A stretch of 12,583 bases of DNA, taken from an uncultured Clostridium sp. Its GTDB lineage: Bacteria > Bacillota > Clostridia > TANB77 > CAG-508. Below are positions 5,938 through 12,007 of the stretch, piece after piece. The first letter of the stretch is position 1, and each line of letters begins with the position of its first letter. The DNA lies in assembly GCA_905203195.1 (NCBI GenBank), contig CAJKVD010000004.1:1-12583 (forward strand). The letters run 5' to 3'. The notes beneath the pieces were generated by a model. That model did no database searches. It was not told the DNA's origin and saw only the letters and a list, made by a program, of their open reading frames with translations. The position numbers and the translations under genes are program-made.

Positions 5938-6366
5938 ATGGAAGAAATAAATAAAAGATTGGTAGAAGTAGACTATATATTGAAAAAGTTAGACAATAAA
6001 TATATAAATAAAATTCCACAAGAAGTATGGGATTACATTACTGAAAACAAAGATAAAAATTATGTTTTTAAATATGATGATGACAAAACACTAGCTGAAC
6101 AGAATTTAAGTATAGACACTATTTCAATTTTAACATATATAAATATGGAATATTTGCTGGAAGAAGAATCAAAAAGAGAATTATTAACACTATTAAAGAA
6201 TGATGAGATGATTGCTGAACAGAAAAAAAGGAAGAAATATAATCCAGATGATTTATTTAAAAATAAAAAAGCAGAGCAAAAAGAACAAGTTTCTTTGGTA
6301 GAAGTAAAAATTGAAAAATGGTATGAGAAATTGTTTTCATTTTTAAAAAATATGTTTAGAAAATAA
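5938..6366 (+). CDS. Small hypothetical protein, partner of the zincin-like gene
   Basis: A 142-residue protein resembling, from memory, a widespread uncharacterised family in uncultured Clostridia. The pattern is KLDNKYINKIPQEVWDYITE, then a conserved-looking 'EQNLS-DT-SILTYI--EYLL' segment (about 54-74), then a Lys-rich linker with KYNPDDLFKNK (about 99-109). The last 20 residues (about 123-142) could form a basic amphipathic helix (KWYEKLFSFLKNMFRK). There are no catalytic motifs, signal peptide or full membrane helix. AAGAGGAG (5917-5924) is 13 nt upstream of the ATG, a rather long spacing. It is the last gene before the tRNA-Pro end of the element and almost certainly shares a transcript with the zincin-like gene. 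Function unknown; a regulator, inhibitor or membrane-tethering partner of its neighbour are all guesses. Confidence 0.7.
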   Translation: MEEINKRLVEVDYILKKLDNKYINKIPQEVWDYITENKDKNYVFKYDDDKTLAEQNLSIDTISILTYINMEYLLEEESKRELLTLLKNDEMIAEQKKRKKYNPDDLFKNKKAEQKEQVSLVEVKIEKWYEKLFSFLKNMFRK

Positions 6367-6368
6367 TC

Positions 6369-6422
6369 TGAATGCAGTTTTTACATTCAAATAGTGAAAC
6401 CTGAATGCAATAATGAATGCAG
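6369..6422. repeat. Three TGAATGCA direct repeats near the presumed element end
   Basis: TGAATGCAG (6369-6377), TGAATGCAA (6402-6410) and TGAATGCAG (6414-6422), plus a related inverted copy TTACATTCAA (6381-6390). Spaced short repeats between the last element gene and a tRNA 3' end are what arm-type integrase or excisionase sites look like, but no binding is demonstrated. Confidence 0.4.
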
Positions 6423-6468
6423 TAACAGAAATATAGAGGAATTTTGAAAAAGTTTGAGAAAAGAAAAA

Positions 6469-6484
6469 AGGCTTAAAATAGCCT
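6469..6484 (-). terminator. Short intrinsic terminator for leftward transcription
   Basis: On the minus strand AGGCT-ATTTTA-AGCCT is followed at once by TTTTTT. The stem is only 5 bp, but position and T-tract fit termination of the tRNA-Pro transcript, behind the stronger hairpin at 6496-6518. Confidence 0.45.
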
Positions 6485-6495
6485 AAAAACAATTT

Positions 6496-6521
6496 AAGGA
6501 GCTTTCAAAAAGCTCCTTTTT
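6496..6521 (+). terminator. Terminator between the element operon and tRNA-Pro
   Basis: AAGGAGCTTT (6496-6505), CAA loop, AAAGCTCCTT (6509-6518): a perfect 10-bp stem followed on the plus strand by TTTCT and preceded by AAATT. It would end the rightward zincin/small-protein transcript and may act in both directions. Confidence 0.75.
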
Positions 6522-6522
6522 C

Positions 6523-6545
6523 TGGTCGAGGTGACAGGGATCGAA
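6523..6545. other. Possible attachment site at the tRNA-Pro 3' end
   Basis: The 3' end of tRNA-Pro lies at the right border of the element-type genes, where tyrosine integrases often recombine while restoring the tRNA. No second copy of this sequence is visible elsewhere in the window. The call rests on position only; the partner repeat should lie left of base 1. Confidence 0.3.
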
Positions 6546-6598
6546 CCTGCGACCTCATGGTCCCAAACCACGCGCGCTACCAACTGCGCTACACCTCG
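6523..6598 (-). tRNA. tRNA-Pro (TGG anticodon)
   Basis: Complete cloverleaf on the minus strand, 76 nt with encoded CCA. The acceptor stem is CGAGGTG/CACCTCG with discriminator A, the anticodon loop is TTTGGGA (anticodon TGG), and the T arm reads GCAGGTTCGATCCCTGT. The encoded CCA is at 6525-6523. Its 3' end points toward the mobile element, making it a plausible integration target. A familiar spurious protein frame (GVAQLVARVVWDHEVAG) crosses this gene. Confidence 0.96.
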
Positions 6599-6619
6599 AA
6601 ATAACCTTAATGCTAATAT

Positions 6620-6648
6620 ACTATACCACAAAAGAAACAATTTGACAA
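6620..6648 (-). promoter_or_regulatory. Promoter of tRNA-Pro
   Basis: On the minus strand: TTGTCA (6648-6643), 17-nt spacer, TATAGT (6625-6620), about 22 nt before the mature tRNA 5' end. Confidence 0.7.
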
Positions 6649-6687
6649 GGGATTTTGAAAAAAAATTCAAAAAATTCAAAAAAACAC

Positions 6688-6716
6688 TTGAATAAAAATA
6701 AAAATCAAAGTATAAT
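6688..6716 (+). promoter_or_regulatory. Promoter of tRNA-Arg
   Basis: TTGAAT (6688-6693), 17-nt spacer, perfect TATAAT (6711-6716), about 40 nt before the mature tRNA. With the tRNA-Pro promoter it forms a divergent pair in 6599-6756, which otherwise shows only A-rich DNA. Confidence 0.7.
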
Positions 6717-6756
6717 AGAAAAGTAAAAAATAAATGTAAAAACCAACTCGAAAAAT

Positions 6757-6833
6757 GCGCCTGTAGTTTAGCTGGATAGAATGGCAGGCTACGAACTTGC
6801 AGATCGGGGGTTCGAGTCCCTCCAGGCGCACCA
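6757..6833 (+). tRNA. tRNA-Arg (ACG anticodon)
   Basis: Complete cloverleaf, 77 nt with encoded CCA. The acceptor stem is GCGCCTG/CAGGCGC with discriminator A, the anticodon stem-loop is GCAGG-CTACGAA-CTTGC (anticodon ACG, read as ICG after deamination), and the T arm has GGGGGTTCGAGTCCCTC. It closely resembles classical bacterial tRNA-Arg(ACG). Confidence 0.96.
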
Positions 6834-6835
6834 AA

Positions 6836-6874
6836 AAAACATATAAATATTGAAAAAATATTTATATGTTTTTT
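6836..6874. terminator. Bidirectional terminator between tRNA-Arg and hsp20
   Basis: AAAACATATAAATATT (6836-6851), GAAAA loop, AATATTTATATGTTTT (6857-6872): a 16-bp AT-rich stem with a T-run to 6874 on the plus strand and an A-run (T-run on the minus strand) before it. It serves tRNA-Arg rightward and hsp20 leftward. Confidence 0.8.
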
Positions 6875-6881
6875 GTTTATA

Positions 6882-7301
6882 TTATTCTATTTCAATCCAT
6901 TTCTTTTCTTCTGGCAATTTATCTTTCATTTTAGGGAAAGACAAAGTTAAAGTACCATTTTTAAAACTAGCCTTAACATCTTCTTGTTTTACATTTTCGC
7001 CAATATAGAAACTTCTTGAGCATTCTCCAGAATATCTTTCTTTTTGCAAATATTTTCCACCATCATTATGTTCTTCAGTTTCTTTATTAATACTAGCATG
7101 AACAGTCAAATAGCCATCATTAATTTCAATTTTAATGTTTTCTTTATCATAACCAGGTAAATCAATATCAACAAAGTACTTATCACCTTTTTCCTTAATA
7201 TCTGTTTTCATAAATTTAGCCTCATGTCTTTCAAATAAAGGATCCTCAAACATAGAATCAAATAAATCATAATTATTTTTTCTTCTTGGTATAATCATCA
7301 T
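6882..7301 (-). CDS. hsp20: Small heat-shock protein, Hsp20/alpha-crystallin family
   Basis: A 139-residue ATP-independent holdase chaperone that keeps unfolding proteins soluble. The alpha-crystallin domain spans about 32-125: strand KYFVDIDLPGYDKENIKIEI, the DGYLTVHA strand, an acidic/His loop (NKETEEHNDGGKY), SRSFYIGENV, and the family signature A-x-x-x-N-G-x-L (ASFKNGTL, 111-118). A short C-terminal extension ends KKWIEIE, which supplies the I-x-I motif used for oligomer assembly. The start ATG at 7301 is chosen because AAGGAG (7315-7310) lies 8 nt before it; the frame opens at a GTG at 7310 that overlaps that ribosome site. It has its own promoter overlapping a CIRCE-like operator and is followed by a strong terminator, so it is probably a single-gene heat-shock unit. 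Confidence 0.95.
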   Translation of the reverse strand: MMIIPRRKNNYDLFDSMFEDPLFERHEAKFMKTDIKEKGDKYFVDIDLPGYDKENIKIEINDGYLTVHASINKETEEHNDGGKYLQKERYSGECSRSFYIGENVKQEDVKASFKNGTLTLSFPKMKDKLPEEKKWIEIE

Positions 7302-7343
7302 AAAAATCACTCCTTACAAATATTTTTTTCTAATTACAAATAT

Positions 7344-7371
7344 ATTATACAACCATTTTTAGCAAAGTCAA
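7344..7371 (-). promoter_or_regulatory. Promoter of hsp20
   Basis: On the minus strand: TTGACT (7371-7366), 16-nt spacer, TATAAT (7349-7344). The -35 lies inside the CIRCE-like element, so a bound repressor would block RNA polymerase. Confidence 0.75.
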
Positions 7372-7385
7372 TATAAGAGTGCTAA
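7359..7385. promoter_or_regulatory. CIRCE-like operator (HrcA type), one half degenerate
   Basis: The CIRCE consensus is TTAGCACTC-N9-GAGTGCTAA. Here the left arm is TTAGCAAAG (7359-7367), the spacer is exactly 9 nt, and the right arm GAGTGCTAA (7377-7385) is perfect. The left arm keeps the outer six bases and loses the inner three. It overlaps the hsp20 -35, as expected for HrcA control. Confidence 0.7.
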
Positions 7386-7388
7386 AAA

Positions 7389-7814
7389 TCACAAAATATT
7401 CACATAATAAACACAAAAGAAATAAAGAGGATTTGCATCATCTATTCCAAATTGACCATAAGCTGTTACTGGGATAAATATATGATATTTAGGGTCTTGT
7501 AATTGTATTGCTGGTGCTGTTCCCCATTTTACGTCTAAAGAATATGCTTTATTTATGTACCATATTTCCGCTGAAAATGGTGTTTTTTCTCCAAAAGGTG
7601 AATTTATAATTTTACTTAATTTTGGTATATTTTCAGTAGATAATGTATGGTGCCCTGATCCTAAAATATCCAAAATTTTTCCTTCTTTTACAAATACTAC
7701 TTCTTGTGTTTCATTTACTATTACTTGTGTCCATGTTCCTAATTCTTCGTTAGGATATTTCCAAGCCATTATGTTTGGCATTCCAATATATTTTACGACT
7801 TCTACTATAGCCAT
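7389..7814 (-). pseudogene. Truncated SPFH/virion-core-like protein gene
   Basis: Codes for 141 residues. The first 120 or so match the N-terminal SPFH (band-7-like) domain of the bacterial 'virion core protein' family: MAIVEVVKYIGMPNIMAWKY, then EELGTWTQVIVNETQEVVFV, GSGHHTLSTENIPKLSKIIN, WGTAPAIQLQDPKYHIFIPV and AYGQFGI. These proteins are normally some 300 residues or more, with the SPFH core followed by C-terminal regions, sometimes ending in zinc ribbons. Here homology stops at AYGQFGI and an unrelated hydrophobic tail (NPLYFFCVYYVNIL) runs into a stop four bases before the hsp20 CIRCE element. The 3' two-thirds appear deleted, with the break next to the hsp20 control region. The ribosome site is weak (GAG). 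Most likely a remnant; a functional short form is possible but unlikely. Confidence 0.7.
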
Positions 7815-7835
7815 TTGATAATCTCATTTTGAATT

Positions 7836-7866
7836 ATTATATCATACATTTTATTAAATTTATCAA
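7836..7866 (-). promoter_or_regulatory. Possible promoter for the truncated SPFH gene
   Basis: On the minus strand TATAAT (7841-7836) is preceded by TTGATA (7866-7861) with a long 19-nt spacer. The same gap contains an AT-rich TACATTTT/AAAATGTA inverted repeat. A weak match in AT-rich DNA. Confidence 0.3.
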
Positions 7867-7893
7867 AAAATGTAGAAGAATTTTTTTCGAAAT

Positions 7894-8769
7894 TTACAAA
7901 TTTTTACGTAGAAATTCATAAATTTGTTCAGCTAAAATTTCTTCTTTTCCACTATAAGAGTGATTTGCTTCATCTATATAATTAATATCAATCTTGCTGT
8001 TATGCAATTTGCTTTTTAATTTATTAGTTAAATCTTTTGCATTTTGTTTTATTAACTCTTTGTTATTTCCCCATCTCATAAATAACGGTACTTCGATATT
8101 GTTTAGTTCATCATAATCATAATTTTCATCTGTATATTTTGCAAAATCAATGTTCTTATAGTATTTTATATATCGTAAATATGTTTTTACTGAAAATGGA
8201 TGTATAGAGCTTTCCATTGGCATTAATTCTTCTAATTTATTTTCTTTTTCTTTTCTATTTGCTAATTCTATAAATTCTTTTGGCGTAAATGTGTTTAGCA
8301 TATCTGGTATATCTACTAATGATAATAATATTACTGCCTTTATGTTTTTCATGTATTCATTATTTTCTTGTAACATCTTGTTATATGTGTATACTATTTT
8401 GGTTGACCCTAAGCTATGTCCTTGTAGATATATTTTGTTATATCCTAATTCTACTGCAAATTCTATTGCTCCTAAGATATCATTACAACTTTCTTCTACA
8501 TCTTCATATGCTGTTCCTTGTAGTATTTTTTCTCCGTCTTCTTTTGTACAATATTTTATTATTTCACTTCCTCTATTATTAAAACACAAGGTGTCTACGT
8601 CTAATTCTTTAACTTTATTTGCTATTATCTTTTCTCGTTCTTTAAAACAATTGCTTGTCATTCCATGTACTTCAATTAAGATTTTATCTGTGTTTTTTTC
8701 GCATTTTTGTAATATTCCGTCTAATATTATTCCATCTGTTGCTTTAAATTTGACTATTTTTGTTATCAC
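7894..8769 (-). CDS. Alpha/beta-hydrolase family protein
   Basis: A 291-residue predicted cytoplasmic serine hydrolase. The fold is shown by the oxyanion segment LIEVHGMTSN (H35-G36), the nucleophile elbow G117-H-S119-L-G121 in IYLQGHSLGS, and the catalytic His, H270, in DEANHSY near the C-terminus. FNNRGSE (about 63-69) resembles the 'F-N-RG' strand of serine-aminopeptidase-like hydrolases. The usual acid position after strand 7 reads MRWGNNKEL where families have G-x-x-D: K237 stands there with E238 next, so the acid is shifted or missing. Substrate unknown. The start is taken as GTG at 8769 because AAGGAGG (8782-8776) lies 6 nt upstream; the frame opens further to 8805 without a better site. 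It overlaps the end of tag by 26 nt, implying translational coupling and one transcript. Confidence 0.85.
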   Translation of the reverse strand: MITKIVKFKATDGIILDGILQKCEKNTDKILIEVHGMTSNCFKEREKIIANKVKELDVDTLCFNNRGSEIIKYCTKEDGEKILQGTAYEDVEESCNDILGAIEFAVELGYNKIYLQGHSLGSTKIVYTYNKMLQENNEYMKNIKAVILLSLVDIPDMLNTFTPKEFIELANRKEKENKLEELMPMESSIHPFSVKTYLRYIKYYKNIDFAKYTDENYDYDELNNIEVPLFMRWGNNKELIKQNAKDLTNKLKSKLHNSKIDINYIDEANHSYSGKEEILAEQIYEFLRKNL

Positions 8770-9322
8770 TTTTTTCCTCCTTATACATAAAACATTCTTT
8801 GTCATGTGAATATATTGCTCCTATTGCTTGTAGGTATGAATATATAATTGTACTTCCTACAAATTTCATTCCTCTTTTTTGTAAGTCTTTTGATATCTTG
8901 TCTGACAAATTGTTAGTAGTTTTATTTGTTTCATAAATAATTTTTTCTTTAGTGAATGTTGTTAAATATTTATTAAATTTTCCATATTCTTTTTGGATTT
9001 CTTTAAATATTTGTGCATTATTGATACTGGCTTTTATTTTTAATTTGTTTCTTATTATTTTTTCGTTTTGCATTAATTCTTGGATTTTTTTATCATCATA
9101 TTTGCATATTTTATCAATTTCAAAATTGTCATATGCTTTTCTAAAATCTTCCCTTTTGTTCAATACACATTCCCATGATAGTCCTGCTTGAAATGATTCT
9201 AGGATAAGCATTTCAAATAAATATTTTTCATTAAAGTTTGGTTTGCACCATTCTTTATCATGGTATTTTATATATTTGGGATTTTTGGGATTACACCATT
9301 TGCATCTTGTTTTTTGCTCCAT
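8744..9322 (-). CDS. tag: DNA-3-methyladenine glycosylase I
   Basis: A 192-residue base-excision-repair enzyme that releases N3-methyladenine from alkylated DNA. It aligns by eye along its length with E. coli Tag: RCKWCNPKNPKYIKYHDKEW at the start, LFEMLILESFQAGLSW (35-50, with E42 and W50 of the conserved base-binding region), VLNKREDFRKAY, and KRGMKFVGSTIIYSYLQAIG (149-168). The zinc site is conserved: C7, H21, H173 and C177 (SHDKEC). AAAGGAG (9339-9333) stands 10 nt before the ATG. It is 82 nt downstream of the broken copA and overlaps the hydrolase gene, so it probably belongs to an operon starting at csoR or at an unseen internal promoter; no convincing promoter is visible in 9323-9404. 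The usual length is about 187 residues, so it is intact. Confidence 0.95.
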   Translation of the reverse strand: MEQKTRCKWCNPKNPKYIKYHDKEWCKPNFNEKYLFEMLILESFQAGLSWECVLNKREDFRKAYDNFEIDKICKYDDKKIQELMQNEKIIRNKLKIKASINNAQIFKEIQKEYGKFNKYLTTFTKEKIIYETNKTTNNLSDKISKDLQKRGMKFVGSTIIYSYLQAIGAIYSHDKECFMYKEEKSDNKNSQI

Positions 9323-9404
9323 CTTGCTCTTTCTCCTTTATTTTTACTTATTGATGTTTTGTTGTTGGCATATTGGTTATATATACTTTGTTTTTTCTTC
9401 TATT

Positions 9405-11609
9405 TTACCTTAATCTTAGTGCATTTAAAACTACTGTTAAGCTGCTTATTGTCATTGCAAATGCTGCTATCATTGGATTCATTATTATTCCCAGTGGCTC
9501 TAATATTCCACATGCAATTGGTACCATACATATGTTATAGAAAAATGCCCAAAATAAGTTTTGTTTTATGTTTTTTATTGTTTTTCTGCTTATTTCTATT
9601 AATTCTTCTATTTTTTCTAAATTGTCATTCATTAGCACTACTTCTGCTGAATCCATTGCTATGTCTGTTCCACTTGATACTGATACTCCTATATCTGCTG
9701 TTACTAAACTTACACTGTCATTTATTCCATCCCCACACATCATGACTAAGCCATTTTGTTTTAGCTTTTTGATTTCTTCTGCTTTTTGTTTTGGTAATAC
9801 ATTTGCTATTACTTTTTCTATTCCTAATTGTTTGGCTATTGCTTTTGCTGTTTTTTCGTTGTCTCCTGTTAGCATAATTACTTCTATTTTTCTTTTTTTC
9901 AGTTTTTCTATTATTTCTTTGCTTTCTTCTTTTATTGTGTCTTTTACTCCTATTAATGCTATTATTTTTTGGTCTTGTGCTACATATAATATGCTGTTTC
10001 CTTCTGTTACTAATTCTGTTTCATCATCTTCTTTTAGTATTTGTATATTATTTTCTTTCATTAGTTTTTTATTTCCTATTAAATAATTGTGTGATTTTTC
10101 TTGTTCTTGTATTTATGCTACTACACCATATCCTGCTATTGCTTTAAAATTATTTATTTGGTCTAATTCTATTTTTTCTTCTTTTGCTTTTTCTACTATT
10201 GCTCTTGCTATTGGGTGTTCTGATTTGTTTTCTATACTTGCTACTTTTTTTATTATTTCTTTTTCTTCTAAATTGCTGTAATTATATATTTTTGAGATTG
10301 TTAGTTCTCCTTTTGTTAGTGTTCCTGTTTTATCAAAACATATTGTTTTTATTTTGTGTGCATTTTCTAGTGCTTCACTTGTTTTTACTAATATTCCTTT
10401 TTTACTTGCTTTTCCTGATGATATTACTATTGCTAGTGGTGTTGCTAATCCTAAGCTACATGGGCATGCTACTACTAAAATTGTTACAAATATGTTTATT
10501 GCTGTTGCTAAATTTTTGCTTATTGCTAACCAGATTGCAAATGATATTATTGCGATTATTATTATTGTTGGTACAAAATATCCACTTATTTTGTCTGCTA
10601 TTTTTGCTATTGGTGCTTTTGTGTTTGTTGCTTCTACTACTAGTCTTACTATTTCTGATACTGTTGATTCTTTTCCTATTTTTTCTGCTTTGTATTTTAT
10701 TGTTCCTTCATAATTTATACTTCCTGCTATTACTTTTGAGCCTTTTTCTCTTTTTACTGGTACACTTTCTCCTGTTATAAATGATTCATTTATGTGTGTT
10801 GTTCCTTCTATTACTTCTCCATCTACTGCTATTTTTTCTCCTGGCTTACAGATTATTATGTCTCCTTTTTGTATTTCGTCTAGTGTTACTGTTTCTTCTT
10901 TTCCTTCTTTTTCTATTATTGCATGATTTGGCGTTATACTCATTAATTGTTTTAGTGCTTCTTTTGTTTTGTCTTTATTTTTGTTTTCTACATATTTTCC
11001 TATTTTTATGAAAAATATTACTATTGCTGCTGATTCATAATATAGGTTTTCTACATATATTACTTGTCCTTTTATTATTTTTATTGTTCCATATATACTG
11101 TATATATAACTTGCTAGTACTCCTATTGCTACTAATGTGTCCATGTTTGGTGTTTTATGCACTAAGTTTTTGTATCCACTTTTTAGTATGTCTTTCCCCA
11201 TTATAAGCACTATTGTTGTTAATATTAATAATGCTATTGCATAATTTACTGGGTTGTGCATCATGTCTAAATATGGTATTACTGGTAGTTTTACCATATG
11301 TGCCATTGAGATATATAGTATTAATATTGATATTATACTTATTCCTATTAATTTGTTTTTTTCTTTTGTTTTTTTCTTTTCTTCATTTTCTAATTTGTCG
11401 ATTCCTAAACTACTGAATCCTGCTTTTTCTATATATTTTTCTACTTGCTCTAAATTTATTTCTGTTTCATCATATTCTATACTTGCATTGTTCATTATTA
11501 AATTTACTGATGCTGTTTTTATTCCTTCTTGTTTGTTTAAGTATTTTTCTAGTCCTGATGAACATGCACTGCAAGTCATTCCTTCTATTTTTAACAATAC
11601 TTTTTTCAT
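9405..11609 (-). pseudogene. copA: Copper-exporting P1B-type ATPase, interrupted by one in-frame TAA
   Basis: CopA pumps Cu(I) out of the cell using ATP. Reading from ATG 11609, the first part (498 codons) has one HMA domain (GMTCSAC, C13/C16), the TGE actuator motif (279-281), the transmembrane metal site CPC (382-384), the phosphorylation motif D426-KTGT and the SEHP motif (H465). TAA at 10115-10113 then stops it after IAGYGVVA. The same frame continues without a shift for 17 codons (IQEQEKSHNYLIGNKKL) and then an ATG-led 218-residue part with MLTGDN, GDGIND and the last membrane helices, ending NALRLR. Restored length would be 734 codons, normal for CopA. The hinge motif usually reading NDAPAL is NDSVSL here. 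A weak AGGAA precedes ATG 10061, so two separate polypeptides are conceivable. The upstream TTG at 11627 is a less likely start. Best read as a recent nonsense mutation. Confidence 0.85.
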
Positions 11610-11620
11610 TTTTTCTCGTA

Positions 11621-11660
11621 TAATCAATTATATAGAAATATTAATCTATATAATTGATTA
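11621..11660 (-). promoter_or_regulatory. 16-bp perfect inverted repeat between the copA ribosome site and its ATG
   Basis: TAATCAATTATATAGA (11621-11636), 8-nt loop, TCTATATAATTGATTA (11645-11660). In the mRNA it is flanked 5' by AAGGAG and AAGGGAG (11674-11669 and 11667-11661) and 3' by 11 nt and the ATG at 11609. No T-run follows on either strand, so it is not an intrinsic terminator. Folding would bring the purine-rich Shine-Dalgarno to about 11 nt from the start codon. It may control copA translation or protect or process the copZ-copA mRNA. Confidence 0.6.
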
Positions 11661-11782
11661 CTCCCTTTCTCCTTCTTCAAGGTTATATTTTGGTAATGTA
11701 AATTTTATTTAAACTGCAAGGCCTGTCTTTTTTTGTTTTTAACTCAAGTTTTAATTAAAATTTTATTCTGCTAATATTGTAA

Positions 11783-11989
11783 TTACTCAGCCTTAAATCC
11801 TGCTTCTCCTATTTCGCTTTTTATTTGTTCTTCTGATATTTTTTCTTCATTATATGTTATTGTTGCTTCTTTTTCTGCAAAGCTTACTGTTGCTTTTTCT
11901 ACTCCTTCTATATTATTTAAGACTTTCTCTAATCTGTTTGAACATCCTGTACAATGCATTCCTTCTATTTTTAATTTTATATCTTTCAT
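11783..11989 (-). CDS. copZ: Copper chaperone, HMA-domain protein
   Basis: A 68-residue soluble Cu(I) carrier of the ferredoxin-like HMA fold. The metal-binding loop is GMHCTGC (M12, C14, C17 in MKDIKLKIEGMHCTGCSNRL), followed by LEKVLNNIEGVEKATVSFAE and the final EIGEAGFKAE strand. It would deliver copper to CopA or to the CsoR sensor. ATG 11989 is chosen because AAAGGTGA lies just upstream; the frame opens at a GTG at 11998 inside that ribosome site. It lies 18 nt after csoR and 173 nt before copA, clearly one operon. The longer gap to copA holds a hairpin and no convincing promoter. The His between Met and Cys (MHC rather than MTC) occurs in other CopZ proteins. Confidence 0.92.
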   Translation of the reverse strand: MKDIKLKIEGMHCTGCSNRLEKVLNNIEGVEKATVSFAEKEATITYNEEKISEEQIKSEIGEAGFKAE

Positions 11990-12007
11990 AATTCTCACCT
12001 TTCTTTT

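Noticed and set aside
6494-6679. 61-residue minus-strand reading frame (GVAQLVARVVWDHEVAG type)
   Set aside because: It is the well-known false protein read across a tRNA gene; here tRNA-Pro occupies the same bases.
6660-6700. Repeated AAATTCAAAA stretches
   Set aside because: Low-complexity A-rich DNA in the tRNA promoter region; no regular repeat or spacer pattern, so not a CRISPR or meaningful array.
8289-8809. Plus-strand frames opposite the hydrolase gene
   Set aside because: Overlapping antisense frames with hydrophobic low-complexity products; the minus-strand hydrolase has its motifs and a strong ribosome site.
10113-10115. Stop-codon reassignment or selenocysteine-like recoding at the copA TAA
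   Set aside because: TAA ends most other genes here, and no structure or context for recoding is apparent; a simple nonsense mutation is enough.
9260-11712. Many long plus-strand frames rich in Leu, Phe and Ile
   Set aside because: They lie opposite copA and tag. The minus-strand genes are purine-rich, so their complement is T-rich and gives long hydrophobic frames with no ribosome sites or family resemblance.
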